Of a stretch of 64,000 nucleotides of DNA, positions 33,901-43,040 are shown piece after piece (positions within the stretch are counted from its first letter, which is position 1; the number at the start of each line of letters is the position of its first letter). Source of the stretch: Plutella xylostella (taxonomy: Eukaryota; Arthropoda; Insecta; Lepidoptera; Plutellidae); the NCBI RefSeq assembly GCF_932276165.1, contig NC_064002.1, positions 10,726,001 to 10,790,000 of the forward strand, written 5' to 3'. The position numbers and the translations under genes are program-made. The notes beneath the pieces are model-generated. The model was not told the origin of the DNA. It did no database searches and was given only the letters and a program-made list of their open reading frames with translations.

Positions 33901-36900
33901 ATAATATGCAAGCTGAAGTGGCACTGGGTTGGTTATATCTGCCGATTGGTTGCCGAACCGATAACCGTTGGGGTAGACGAGTTCTCGAGTGGATACCACA
34001 AACAGGTAAACGCAGCGTGGGATGCCCTCCTGCCCGCTGGACCGACGACCATAGACGGGTGGCCGGTAGTGGCTGGATGAGGAAGGCCGAGGACCGAGTG
34101 TTATGGCGCTCCTTGGGAGAGGCCTATGTCTAGCAGTGGATGATTAATGGCTGATGATGATGGCGTCTTTAATCTTTAGCATTAAATTGAGCTGTTGTTG
34201 TCCGAGAGCGCTTGGGTGTAAATGTAAATTGACACTTAGCTATAGCTCCGAAACAGGTAAATGGATTCGAATGCGAAGATACATATGTGACATGATTGAA
34301 AGTCAAATCTTCATACACAAATATTTAGTACATTCCATAAAGTAGCATACTTTTAAGTAGTGTCCCGCTAGTGCTAATAGAACACTTTGCACTCAAATAT
34401 GATGTGATAACTGGAAAAGTATATAAACTTCTTGCTAAGGTGTGAACCAGACCACTTTTAGCCTTCTAGTGAATATTGAATGCAAAAACCGTAGCAAAAA
34501 CGGTGCTTTCCTAACTTATTATGTACCTTATAAGATATTTGTTTTCATCCAGTTCCATCCAGACGGAACTTTGTATGCACAATAGCACAGCTCTCATATA
34601 TGTACATATACTTAAGTGATAGATATTTTTGTAATATCATAGAATTTTACTCTGACACTGTAGCGTGAGAAGCTGAATCCATTGTTCGGATACGCTATAG
34701 AACAAATAGCATGGCTGATTCTTTATAACACTGCGGCGTATAATATATTAATGTTATATTATTTATCCCCTAGGGACGTGATCCGTAAATGCGTGGAGCA
34801 CTCGCCCCAACTGCAAGCGCTGGTGTGTCGCCTCCGCCTCGCCACCATCGCCGCGGGGGCTGAGGGCAGCTTCGTTGGCACTCTGCACCAGGCTGCTACT
34901 GACGCTGCTACCTGGTAAGTTATCCATCATACCAGGGGTACAAAGTCTCAAAGAGGTTGTCAACTGATTTTCATACCTCGACCGATGTAATTTACGCATC
35001 CAAGCCTCACCAGCTTAGGAACCAAGCTGGCGACGTAGAATGGCAGGGCTCTGATACAGCAATGATAGTTAAGCATCGATGAAGTACCAGGGTTGCAGAA
35101 ATGCGTGGAGGACTCGCCCCAACTGCAAGCGCTGGTGTGTCGTCTCCGCCTGGCCACCATCGCGGCGGGGGCTGAAGGCAGCTTCGTGGGCACTCTGCAC
35201 CAGGCTGCTACTGACGCTGCAACCTGGTAAGTTCATAAAGATACCAGGGGTACAAAGTCTCAAGGAGTCTGCCGATGTAAATTCCACATCCAGGCCTTAC
35301 CAGCTTAAGAAGCGCTGACATTACAGTAAGGCTGGAGTGGTAAATTGGTAGCGCTCTGATACAGTAACGATAGTTAAGCATCGACGGGGTACCAGGGTTG
35401 CAGACATGCATGGAGCAATCGCCCCAACTGCAAGCTCTGGTGTGTCGTTTCCGCCTCGCCACCATCGCTGCGGGGGCTGAAGGGAGCTTCGTGGGAACGC
35501 TGCACCAGGCTGCTACTGATGCTGCTACCTGGTAAGTTCTTAAAGATACCAGGAGTACAGTTGCAAACTCATTTTCAGATCTCGATCAGATGTAATTTCC
35601 ACATCCAGGCCTTACCAGCTTAGGAAGCCCTGTCACTATAACCACGCAATGATCGAACTGCAACGCACTTTGCGTAAACCTTTACTATATGAAATAGCTT
35701 TTCCGCTCTACTACAATGTTGTAAGATCTAGTGAGTAATGGATTGATAACGTTAAATTTATTTAATGGTTATAGTATAGGACCCACTTGAATAGCACTTC
35801 CACTCTACTACATTGTTGTAAGACGCTGTGAGTAATGGATTGATAACGTTAAATTTATTTAAACGGTATAGAGCCCTTTCCAGAAAAGTGTTAAAAAGCA
35901 CAGGATACCTAACAACACAGAAATAATCTTTAGCACAATCGAGATAAAGCTTGATTTATAACAAGCAATCTGTGACATGTTATCGCACCAATCTCATAAA
36001 TCCGTGCTGGTGAATATGCATATTTTTAGTAGACAAACAGTCGTGACTCATAAGAAGCACGTGAGGCAGTGAAAGTATCTAATGGCCGAGTCACGAGGGT
36101 ACGCATAAACAGAAACACGCCGTTTTTTGACGAGAATATGTTAAGTATCCGAATAAAATTAGGCTTCAAGTAAGAACTAAAGCAAACAGTTTTAGCGGTC
36201 TGTTGATTCTAAAGTGTCCTAGTTATGCATAAGTAAATATTTAATAGAGCTATAAACATAAGGCTAAACCTTAGGCGGTGTCCAATTTGCGTTGATGGAA
36301 TGTGTGCCAATATTCTTACTCTTGTCGAGCGTATAATGGACACACGGCTTTGTTTTAATCCTTGTGTGTGCGAAAAGTATGCTGCCATAAATCCTAATTA
36401 TACTGTAGACACTTTGATAAAATAAAGACGGAGGATTAAATTAAATCCGACGTCCTAATTTACATCGTTGAGATCGCTTTGTGGTTGAGCAGACTGTCGC
36501 TTCATTTTGCATTTATACAAAACCTTTTCTGACAACCGATATTTTGCCACCAAATATAGGGTAGTGAAGGGCTTTTTACAGCCCTTCTGAAAGTGGTCAG
36601 ATAAAGAAAGAGCCTCAATACACTCACGAGCAATGAAAAAGTTCCAGTGATATCTATATGGAGCGGCAATGACAGGTGGAACTTTTTCATTACTCGTGCG
36701 TGAGTATAATATGTCCAGCCACAGAATATTAACTAGTCATTAGACCAGCAGAGGACGATTTCTGGCTAAAATATTTACCCCTTTAGTGCCAATTTCTCCA
36801 TTGTCGATTATCTAACCGACAGGGGTCGATTTATAAATTAAACGTCATCTCCATATAAAATTCATGACAGACGTGTCAAAAGTTAACCACTACTCCCTGG

Positions 36901-39900
36901 TTATGCTCTAACCGAGAATGGAGAAATTGGCACTTATACTTCCAACATGTTCGCATCCAACTAACCCCCTACCCCATCCCCTCCAGGTTATCAGACCTAC
37001 TCTACGGCCCCCGCCTGCAGCCGATGTGGCTCGGCGTGGTCTCCGCGGGCCGTACCAGCAGCAAGCTCGCCGAATCGCTACTGTCAGACCTGTGCGCTGT
37101 GCTGAGCGCGGCAGATACTAAGCATACTAACTTGTGAGTATTATTTTAGATATGTTTTTGAGAAGCTGTAAACTATAAGCTGTCACAATACACCATAATT
37201 ATCGTTAAAATTTAAAGCTGCGTGTATGTCTAGTATTATGATTAAGATAGATTCTTTGGATTATTGTGAGAGACATCTATGCCATACTAGCGCAAACAGT
37301 TTGTTACAACTCTGTACTCTGTCCACTTCGGAGCTGAAGTGCCCGAAAGGGATCGGTTTCTTATTGTGTACATTATGCATATAGCATTTGAATATATATT
37401 TTCATTGTGTACTATACAATTGTATACCTATTCTTCGCAAAAGTATTAAGTTGGCACTTTATAACACAAACGAATACCCGTTTGTTGCTCATAAAGACTC
37501 TATTACTGCTTTGGAAATATTCCAGCAAGTATGTTACAGTTCTAAGTGTATAAATTTTAATAGACACCTTGAAGGAAACAAGTGTGCTAAAATTAGCGTT
37601 TATTTCATAAATATGTGAGTAATTTTACGAAAAGTAAATATTTAGCTTTATCATACCAAAAGAGAGGTTGCTAAAGAACCTACGGCAAAAAATTAAGTGC
37701 ATATTTTTATATATTAGTAGAATTCATAGAAATATTGTTAAAGCCTTATAAACATTATGAAACGAAAAATATTTTTGAACAGCTGTAAATTATAAACAGT
37801 CAAAATACGCCATCTCATTAAAATTCAAAGCTGTGTCTACTATTAGGATTACGATATGTTATCTTTAGATTAGATACTTAAAATATTTGTGTTTATTATA
37901 TTATAGGTTTGTTTCATTTAGGTAGTACACAATTTGTTATCCTTTTCTGGAATTTAATGTTCTTAAACGTTTTATATTTCACTGAGAAATCATTGATTAA
38001 GTCGATGCAATTTATAAAACCATCCTATCGCCTCTTCGATGATGTTAGATAATTTAGCGGAAGCATCCAAAAGTTCTATTTCTAAAAATCATGTGATTTC
38101 TTTGCTAATTGCCAAGATTTATAGCTCGAGGTGGCAGCCTGTTCATTAAAGTGAATTATTCGGTCGAATGGCGTAGTGGTTAGTGGCCCTGACTGCTATG
38201 CCGAAGGTCCCGGGTTCGATTCCCGGCTGGGGCAGATATTTGTTTAAAGACAGATATTTGTACTCGGGTCTTGGGTGTTGATATTTATATTTAATATCTA
38301 TCTATCTATGTATTTGTGTAAATATATCAGCTGTCCGATACCCATAACACAGGCTCTGCCTAGCTTGGGGTCGGATGGCCGTGTGTGAGATGTCCCCACA
38401 TATTATTAAAAAAAAAAAAAAAAATGTTCTGACGAGTTTATTGTAATCAGTTGATGCTCTGTTAAAAGTTAAGGTCGTTTTTGAATACATATTTAGGTAC
38501 TGAATGGATATGAAAAAGAAATATGGAACCCATAAAGTTGCATCATACGTATTTGACTTGAGTGGCCAAAGTGGCAGGTCAATGCTTCTGTAGAATAAAA
38601 CACATAAGTTTTTTTTACGGATATTTTAATTATGTAAGTAATATCTTATGCACCCTAACTAATATTATAAATGCGAAAGTAACTGTGTCTGTCTGTCTGT
38701 CTGTTACTCTTTCACGCCAAAACTACTGAACGGATTTGAATGAAATTTGGTATACATACGGTCTAGACCCTGGGAAAGAACATAGACTACTTTTTATCCC
38801 GGAATTCTCACGGGAAAACTTTTTAAGGCGAAGCGAAGCGCGCGGGAACAGCTAGTACTACATAAAACTGCACATAGGGTCGATCAATGATAAGATTCCA
38901 TTCTATATTTGCCGAAGCATTACTATGAAACGTCGCGCGTGCCGTGATGCCGTCCCACATTAAATTCTTGTTTTTATCGTGGTTTTGACATTGAGCTCCA
39001 ATGAGGAAGCGATGCGGTTTCTCGCACTATTCGGAGCATCTTATTGGCGAGATAATTTGAAATTTGTTGTTGTTCTATTTCCGCGTGGGAAACTTTAAAA
39101 GTCTAATTCATTAAATACATTAATGATAATTGTTGCCCAACTTTATATACTCGTAGAAATGTAATTAATGTATTCGACAAGACATCATAGATCATTATTA
39201 ACTGTTCAGTGTATGATGTACATTTGATAATCCTGCAATAAGTTATTCCTCAGCACCTATTTAATGTGAAGATTGATTTTACAGTCTTAATTACCCTTTT
39301 GTTGTTATAACAACCCATATAAATATGTATCTATAAAAATATTTTTGGACTCATATTCAGCTGACGAAACTTTTCGTTCCGGTCATGACCGTGACAAAGT
39401 CTATTTTCGACTTCGGAAAAGAGTATATTTTTGTAACTAATTCGCTGTTTAGGTAAATCTTCACGTGACTCTGTTTTGTTGAATGGGCTTGACGCCATAA
39501 CCCTCGTTGTATAATGAAGGCGTGGGCAGACGGATCATTTCCCAACATCTTCCAAATGATAAACAACTTTTTTTACACTGAAGATCATGTTTTCTTAAGT
39601 GTTGCTTTCGAATGATTGAGATTTTCTGAAAGGTTGATAGCTTGTTTTTAAATAGACTTCAGTCTGTCGAGTATTTTTTAATATGGATCCGTGGGTTTTG
39701 TTTGACAAAATAAATACTTCTGGAGGTTATTGACTTGGAAGCAATACATTGTCGTACGAATACACGACACATATTATGTACTTACATAGTCAGTTTCTAC
39801 CAGCAGCTGCGTCAATTCTACAGATTAGTCTAAAACTTCTTTCGCTCTTAGGCATCGGCGTTGTACCTTACATTTCAAACAGTGATGCAAATAGTTATAC

Positions 39901-42900
39901 ATATTACAATACAATACACAACGAGATTCTATATTATATCTGCTATGTATACCTACATTAAAATTTGTGGAGTACCTTAAAAATTAAATCATTTCCATAT
40001 TCTTATTTTCAGTTTCATTAGCACCCTGCTAACGCACGTGTTAACCTACCACCTGGGCTGGGTCACCACGGTCAGCCCCTACGACGTGTTAGATCCTCAG
40101 AAGTCCTCGGCAGAGGAACCAACCCGCCCCTACAACGCTCTCTGGGCCCAACTTAACGACCTGTGTGGAAGCATAGGCTTCCCCCCACGAGCCGCCAAAA
40201 CCATCATCAGTGGCTCAAAAAACCCACAACTGGTCAACAGACTACTTCTAGTGCTAACGTATTTCGTACGCTGCGGCGAAGTCACAAGAAACGAATTTGA
40301 ATACCAAAAGTGCACCCCCGAACAGACCAAAGTCATCAGTGTTAATGAAAGTGTTAGTTTGAAACGGACGAAAAAACTTGAGGTGCCGGCGGTCAGTGTT
40401 AATACTCAAGACTGTGATTCCAGTGTGACGGTAGTGTCTAGTGAGAACGTAAAGAGGTCAGTGACGCTCGCCAACTTGTGTGAGACGCTCTCTAGTGGTG
40501 AATTTAAGGACAGTTTAGACGAGCCGATGACGAGCCAGCTTCGACGGAGTCCCACTGTTGGCTTCGTGAAATCCAACTCCAGTTCTAGCGTGAACTCTTC
40601 CGAAGAAGATGAGGAGAAGAAAGTTCTGTTCGTGCTAGGTGACGATGAGAAGCTAGTTGGGTTGAAGAACAAGTCGAACGGTGGGAAGAGTGTGAAGAAG
40701 TCGTCAAAGGCGCAAGAGTTGAGTGCGAAAGAGAAAGAAGTTACCAAAGAAAACTGTGATGTGGAGAAGTGTTCGCGCAACACTGAAAGTCCCTCAAAGT
40801 GCTGCGCGCAAACCCTGCAACATTCCAAGCCTATCAAACATTCCGGTTTCAAGTTCGAGTTCGATAAGTACCCCCAAATAGTCACTAATTATATGAAGAG
40901 CAAAAACTTGGAGCTACTAGACAGACACTACATCGGCAAGCCGGGGAATCTGAAGTTGGATAACTTCCAGTTTGACCCGACAGTAGTGCCCCCTATACAA
41001 GAAGAAAGATGCGAAATCTGCTATAAATGTCAGCTGATGGAGTCTACACTTCAAACGCCTACCAACGCTTCTGAGTTGGAGTTTATGAACGACATGCCGA
41101 GACTCTCAGAGCCGCAATACGCTAAAGAAACCACAGTCAAAGACCAAGATGACCTCCCGCAAGTATCGCCCAAAACGTTCGTTCGCAAACAGAAGAGAAA
41201 CACTCTAGTGGTCAACCTGTCCGAATGCCCTGAAGACCCGATAAAGCCGAGCATTTCTTTCCAAATCGAGGAAGTTAAGAAGGCAGAGATAGCAAATGAG
41301 CCTGTTGAGTTGGAAAAGAAGGAAAAGGAGATAGATAAACAGGAGGGAAGGAAAGAGACGGGTAGCGAGGTGAAGCAAGTGATAGAGTTTCCGATTTCGT
41401 CCACTACAGGGCGCGGCGGCGCGCGCTCGGGCTTCGATGCTAGTCTACTGGGTGGAGTCACCGACCATTATGTACCTGATTTAGTATTACAAGGTGAGAC
41501 TTAGTTCACTTCATTGTTTTAAAACCTTTTATGGAGTAGGCAAACATGCATTGCCATATGCACTTTTAGTTAATACATTTAGGGGATCATATACTTATGT
41601 ATGTACCTACCTGATGCGCCGGTGGTATACAATGTATCGATTGATGTAATAGGGCCATAATCGCTCGAATACACAAACCTTGCTGATAAATTAAATACCA
41701 TCCCGAGATGCAATCGAATTCATTCTGACACTAACTTTTCTGACACAACCTGAAATTTATTCCACCAAAATCTCCACTATTAGCCATCGGAGCCAATCAA
41801 CCATACTTTCTAGTGTCGCTATACAAACTCGTAATAACATTTCAGGAACTCAAGCTCCGTTCAGCAGTTGGGAGTCAGAGCTGAAGAGGGACCTCGATCT
41901 CACGTCGTATCTGAACAAGACCCTCGAAGCGCCCATACAGGCCATCGCCATTATTGGGGATACTAACACTTGGTGAGTTAGCTTTTGTTCTTGTTCTGTT
42001 CTCTGTAGTACAAATTTTCTCTTGTGTTATCACGTTGGGGTAACCACTTTGGAGGTTGTATAAGTTTATCTGCCTGGTAAACTAAAGTTGGACTAATTTA
42101 GACTTCGATTTTGGTATTACTTGAGAGAAATTACTGATGATAATATTTGGGAGGGTCAGTGACGTGACGGCTCGCTACAGTCTATTGCGAGGCGTGACGT
42201 CACACTGTGCAGTCAGCTGCATAAGTAGCTATACACTTTTGCACCTTGTCAAAATCACAAAGTGCCTATTCAAACATTGACGGTTTGTTATGTAGGTAGT
42301 TTCACAAGGTACTAATCTGTTCTCATAGTTACTTATGCAGCTCACCGTACTTCTGTTTTTTTACGTCTAATCTTGGTGTATTGTTCACAGGGAGGTCCGC
42401 GTGGTGGGTCGCGGCGGCGGCGGCGGCATGTCGGCGCTGGTGGGCGGCATGCTGGACGCGCTGCCGCACATGTGGCGCGCCCGGGTGCCGGCGCACCAGG
42501 TACGTACCACACCACGGTGACAAACAAACAAAACAAACAGATAAAGCCTAGATCAGCTACTGTAGATCAGCTGTACTGTTAGTCACCCATCGCTAAGTAG
42601 AAAGTCAGACCCCAAACTAGGCAAAACCTGTAATATTGTGTAAATATGTAACATACATACATATAACAGACAGTACAAATCTACAGTACATCTAGTACAG
42701 GTTTGATAGTTTATCAAAAACTATAAAAGTTTACGTTTTCTCGCATACAAAGTGGCGCCTCTAGCGGAAACTATCATTAAACTTCTGACAGATAATGTAT
42801 ATTAACTAACACTCCAATATTCTTTAATTACAGTGCCTCTCCTTCCTAGAAGCGAAACTGCGTGAGTTCTGCGTCTTATCCAAGACCTTGGCCGACGTAC

Positions 42901-43040
42901 TCATGTCTAAAGACTTCTGTGACATCGCGACGCTGACCAAGTCTCTCAATATCGACATCAACGACGTCCCACTTCTGATGGCAGTAGCAACTACCCACAC
43001 GCCGTCAGTCGCAAGAAGATACGGCATCAGTTATAGATAG
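21952..43040 (+). CDS. FNIP: Folliculin-interacting protein (FNIP1/2 orthologue)
   Basis: Partner of folliculin at the lysosome; the complex acts on Rag GTPases in amino-acid sensing to mTORC1 and binds AMPK and Hsp90. Thirteen exons, every junction in phase: 21952-22028, 23215-23404, 28207-28319, 28885-29063, 29395-29508, 30952-31109, 33726-33847, 34774-34914, 36987-37133, 40013-41493, 41846-41972, 42391-42499, 42834-43040; 1054 aa (human FNIP1 about 1166). Family landmarks: MALFDKLFSTKRKLDGG start; RLLLFKECDWRGRKLLFDSA and LGEMIFGAVAINYKSVSLKI (longin part); PYNALWAQLNDLCGSIGFPP and NRLLLVLTYFVRCGE (mid DENN part); VPDLVLQG and LLMAVATTHTPS near the C-terminus. Exon 10 (1481 nt) carries a long charged linker between conserved blocks. 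The ATG at 21952 gives the family N-terminus; the GTG-started extension to 21937 is not needed. Candidate poly(A) signals: 43424 and 43803. Exons 6, 7 and 8 have duplicated copies in adjacent introns. Confidence 0.96.
22029..23214. other. FNIP intron 1
   Basis: The first 350 bp are relatively GC- and CpG-rich (for example the stretch near 22210-22340), then AT-rich. No coding motif. The GC-rich start suggests the promoter's open region extends past exon 1. Confidence 0.45.
23405..24832. other. FNIP intron 2, left part
   Basis: AT-rich intron. I recognise no repeat family or gene in it. Confidence 0.5.
24833..26712 (-). mobile_element. 5'-truncated CR1-like LINE (LINE B)
   Basis: Minus-strand LINE in FNIP intron 2. 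Its 3' end is an ATAG/CTAT tetranucleotide run (24833-24855). The 5' end stops abruptly at about 26712 inside the reverse transcriptase, just before SILPCLSKVLERVVYNQ, so endonuclease and ORF1 are missing. This is typical of incomplete target-primed reverse transcription. I could not define a clear target duplication. Confidence 0.85.
25394..26711 (-). pseudogene. LINE B partial reverse transcriptase
   Basis: An open frame of about 438 codons lacking any natural start. It contains LLVLLDFSRAFDCINIPLML, GVPQGSILGPLLFIIY and catalytic FHLYADDLQIY, then the thumb region with NLGLIMDEELRFETHV and a C-terminal CWNNIPPPIRDL. It is a 5'-truncated fragment without endonuclease, so it cannot be autonomous. 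Confidence 0.9.
26713..27414. other. FNIP intron 2, middle
   Basis: AT-rich DNA without recognised features. Confidence 0.5.
27415..27542. mobile_element. Inverted-repeat MITE, copy 2
   Basis: Related to 3261-3406. Arms carry GGCTACGTGTGGGATAAAAG and TCTTTTATCCCCAG..AGCCATTATCCAGA, ending AACAGGCC. Confidence 0.6.
27737..27865. repeat. CACCAACCCGCAT repeat copy
   Basis: CCACCAACCCGCATTGGACC..AGCGTGGTGGGAAATGG followed by a body with ACTCGAGAGAGCCAGGTGCA. Related to 4758-4820 and 60355-60480. Confidence 0.6.
27866..28092 (+). mobile_element. LINE/SINE 3' end with TATTC tail
   Basis: Contains GGTTGTCTGGTAGAGATTGC..TTTAAGCAATAAGGCC, then GTGCAAAATAAAGAG and a TATTCTATTCTATTC tail. A complementary AATAGAATAGAATAG run precedes it at 27866. 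Minus-strand relatives occur at about 44947-45045, 57262-57400 and 62309-62437. Confidence 0.6.
28549..28672 (+). repeat. CGCACTCACGCCTTGTACT repeat, copy 1
   Basis: About 125 bp closely matching 45204-45334: shared words CTCCCTTGCGGGGTAGGCAG, AGGTGCATTGCTGCACCCAC and GGGCGGGCCTATTGCCATTT. A dispersed, probably SINE-like family. Confidence 0.75.
29960..30930. mobile_element. Long inverted-repeat composite in FNIP intron 5
   Basis: Two arms of about 175-200 bp (about 29970-30145 and 30728-30925) are imperfect reverse complements, sharing TTACCCTCGGAAAAAGTTGA, AATTTACAAGAAAAATGTAT and GTTTTCGATCTATTACC. The spacer contains a second inverted pair (TGTCCAACC..TTACAGCTATTTTA near 30160 and AAAATAGCTGTAACGTTTGG near 30247) and a nested repeat X (30297-30741). 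The right arm ends about 25 bp before the acceptor of FNIP exon 6. No transposase is visible. Confidence 0.75.
30297..30741. mobile_element. Repeat X, copy 1 (ACAGGGTTATT ends)
   Basis: Bounded by TACAGGGTTATTGGTAAGTA and TTGCAAATAACCCTGTA. Interior words ATTTTAAAGCTTATAA, TTTCGGATAATGCATTAT and CTGGAAATGCCTTC recur at about 47330-47790 (reversed) and in the copy split by LINE C (49400-49466 plus 53907-54010). Confidence 0.7.
31127..31189 (+). repeat. Duplicate of the FNIP exon 6 end
   Basis: TTCCCACTGCTGCTA and then CAGCTGCGATTCTCAGGTAG repeat the exon end (CCCACTGCTAATAGCTGCGA..TTCACAG, exon end 31109) and its donor. The copy's donor GTAGGT is at 31190, and a short insertion (about 31142-31165) separates its halves. 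Confidence 0.75.
31440..31645 (+). mobile_element. tRNA-derived SINE, degraded copy 5
   Basis: Starts within the tRNA-like head (GGATTCGATTCCCGGCCAGG) and continues through the family body to GAGATGTCCCCACATAAT. The 5' head is incomplete. Confidence 0.7.
31646..33450. other. FNIP intron 6, central part
   Basis: AT-rich. A probable retroelement 3' end lies at about 32700-32905 (GGTGCTGGACACCGAATAAA then a T-rich run), and an AGAAAGAAAGAAAGAAAG run at about 33370-33390. No gene supported. Confidence 0.45.
33860..33884 (+). repeat. Duplicate of FNIP exon 7 acceptor and first codons
   Basis: GCGTTGTCTCCAG plus GGCTACAGCAAC repeats the exon 7 3' splice site and its first 12 nt (33713-33737). It lies 13 bp after the exon 7 donor and then diverges into TAG. 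Confidence 0.75.
33890..34165 (+). mobile_element. RTE-like LINE 3' fragment
   Basis: The frame 33906-34133 encodes the usual C-terminal end of RTE-like reverse-transcriptase polyproteins (GRRVLEWIPQTGKRSVGCPP, ARWTDDHRRVAGSGWMRKAE, RSLGEAYV), followed by GCTGATGATGATGG. Only the 3' end is present. Confidence 0.8.
34774..35531 (+). repeat. Tandem triplication of FNIP exon 8 with its intron
   Basis: The exon (34774-34914) and about 170 bp of following intron occur three times at a spacing of 312 and 305 bp. Extra copies are at about 35099-35226 and 35404-35531, each with a conserved TG|GTAAGT donor at 35227 and 35532. Copy 2 differs from exon 8 at 7 of about 128 positions, one non-silent (His to Asp). 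Copy 3 differs at 13, four non-silent. The obvious acceptor in both copies (GGGTTGCAG) gives the wrong phase. An AG 25 nt further upstream (ending 35073 and 35378) would restore frame (153 nt, open in both) but lacks a pyrimidine tract. They may be weak alternative exons or non-functional duplicates. Confidence 0.85.
35533..36986. other. FNIP intron 8 remainder
   Basis: Mostly AT-rich. A local repeat at about 35700-35870 duplicates CATTGTTGTAAGA...GTAATGGATTGATAACGTTA. One MITE is listed separately. Confidence 0.5.
36617..36707. mobile_element. 91-bp MITE (TACACTCACGAGCAATG ends)
   Basis: TACACTCACGAGCAATGAAA at the left pairs with TTTCATTACTCGTGCGTGAG at the right; GTTCCA/TGGAAC extend the stem. 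A single end of the same family is at about 54950-54980. Confidence 0.65.
37134..38150. other. FNIP intron 9, left part
   Basis: AT-rich intron. A short frame 37388-37618 has no family resemblance and ends in a GTGAGT, but I do not support it as an exon. Confidence 0.4.
38158..38424 (+). mobile_element. tRNA-derived SINE, copy 2 (full length)
   Basis: Head with TGGCGTAGTGGTTAGTGGCC and GGTTCGATTCCCGGCTGG, body with ACTCGGGTCTTGGGTGTTGA and CTAGCTTGGGGTCGGATGG, ending in 17 A residues (38408-38424). It is the best full-length copy of the family in the window. Confidence 0.9.
38655..38856 (+). mobile_element. Helitron-like element (CTAGT end, GTCT run)
   Basis: Contains CTGTCTGTCTGTCTGTTACT, ATTTGAATGAAATTTGGTAT, TTTTTATCCCGGAATTCTCA and a GC hairpin GCGAAGCGCGCG just before the terminal CTAGT. 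The 3' hairpin plus CTRRT end fits non-autonomous Helitron-like elements common in moths. Classification is from memory. A partial relative lies near 46493. Confidence 0.55.
38857..40012. other. FNIP intron 9, right part
   Basis: No repeat or coding motif recognised. Confidence 0.5.
41494..41845. other. FNIP intron 10
   Basis: 352-bp intron, nothing recognised. Confidence 0.5.
41973..42390. other. FNIP intron 11
   Basis: 418-bp intron. GCAGTCAGCTGCATAAGTA (about 42210) and GTTACTTATGCAGCTCAC (about 42329) are inverted copies of one another, suggesting a small decayed inverted-repeat element. Confidence 0.45.
42500..42833. other. FNIP intron 12
   Basis: 334 bp. Holds a SINE-body fragment (about 42600-42650, GACCCCAAACTAGGC) and a reverse piece of the GCTAGAGGCGCC repeat (42743-42776). 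Confidence 0.5.

Noticed and set aside
37388..37618. 76-codon frame ending at a GTGAGT as an extra FNIP exon
   Set aside because: No similarity to FNIP, and exons 9 and 10 already join in phase at a conserved position.
40406..40885. Serine-rich minus-strand frame
   Set aside because: Antisense of the charged FNIP linker in exon 10; composition follows from the sense codons.
42329..42582. Overlapping GC-rich frames on both strands
   Set aside because: Shadows of FNIP exon 12; its true frame is fixed by the splice phases.
1..43040. A functional gene cluster or operon-like system linking the four host genes
   Set aside because: The genes act in unrelated processes, have their own introns and opposite orientations; adjacency alone is no evidence of joint function.
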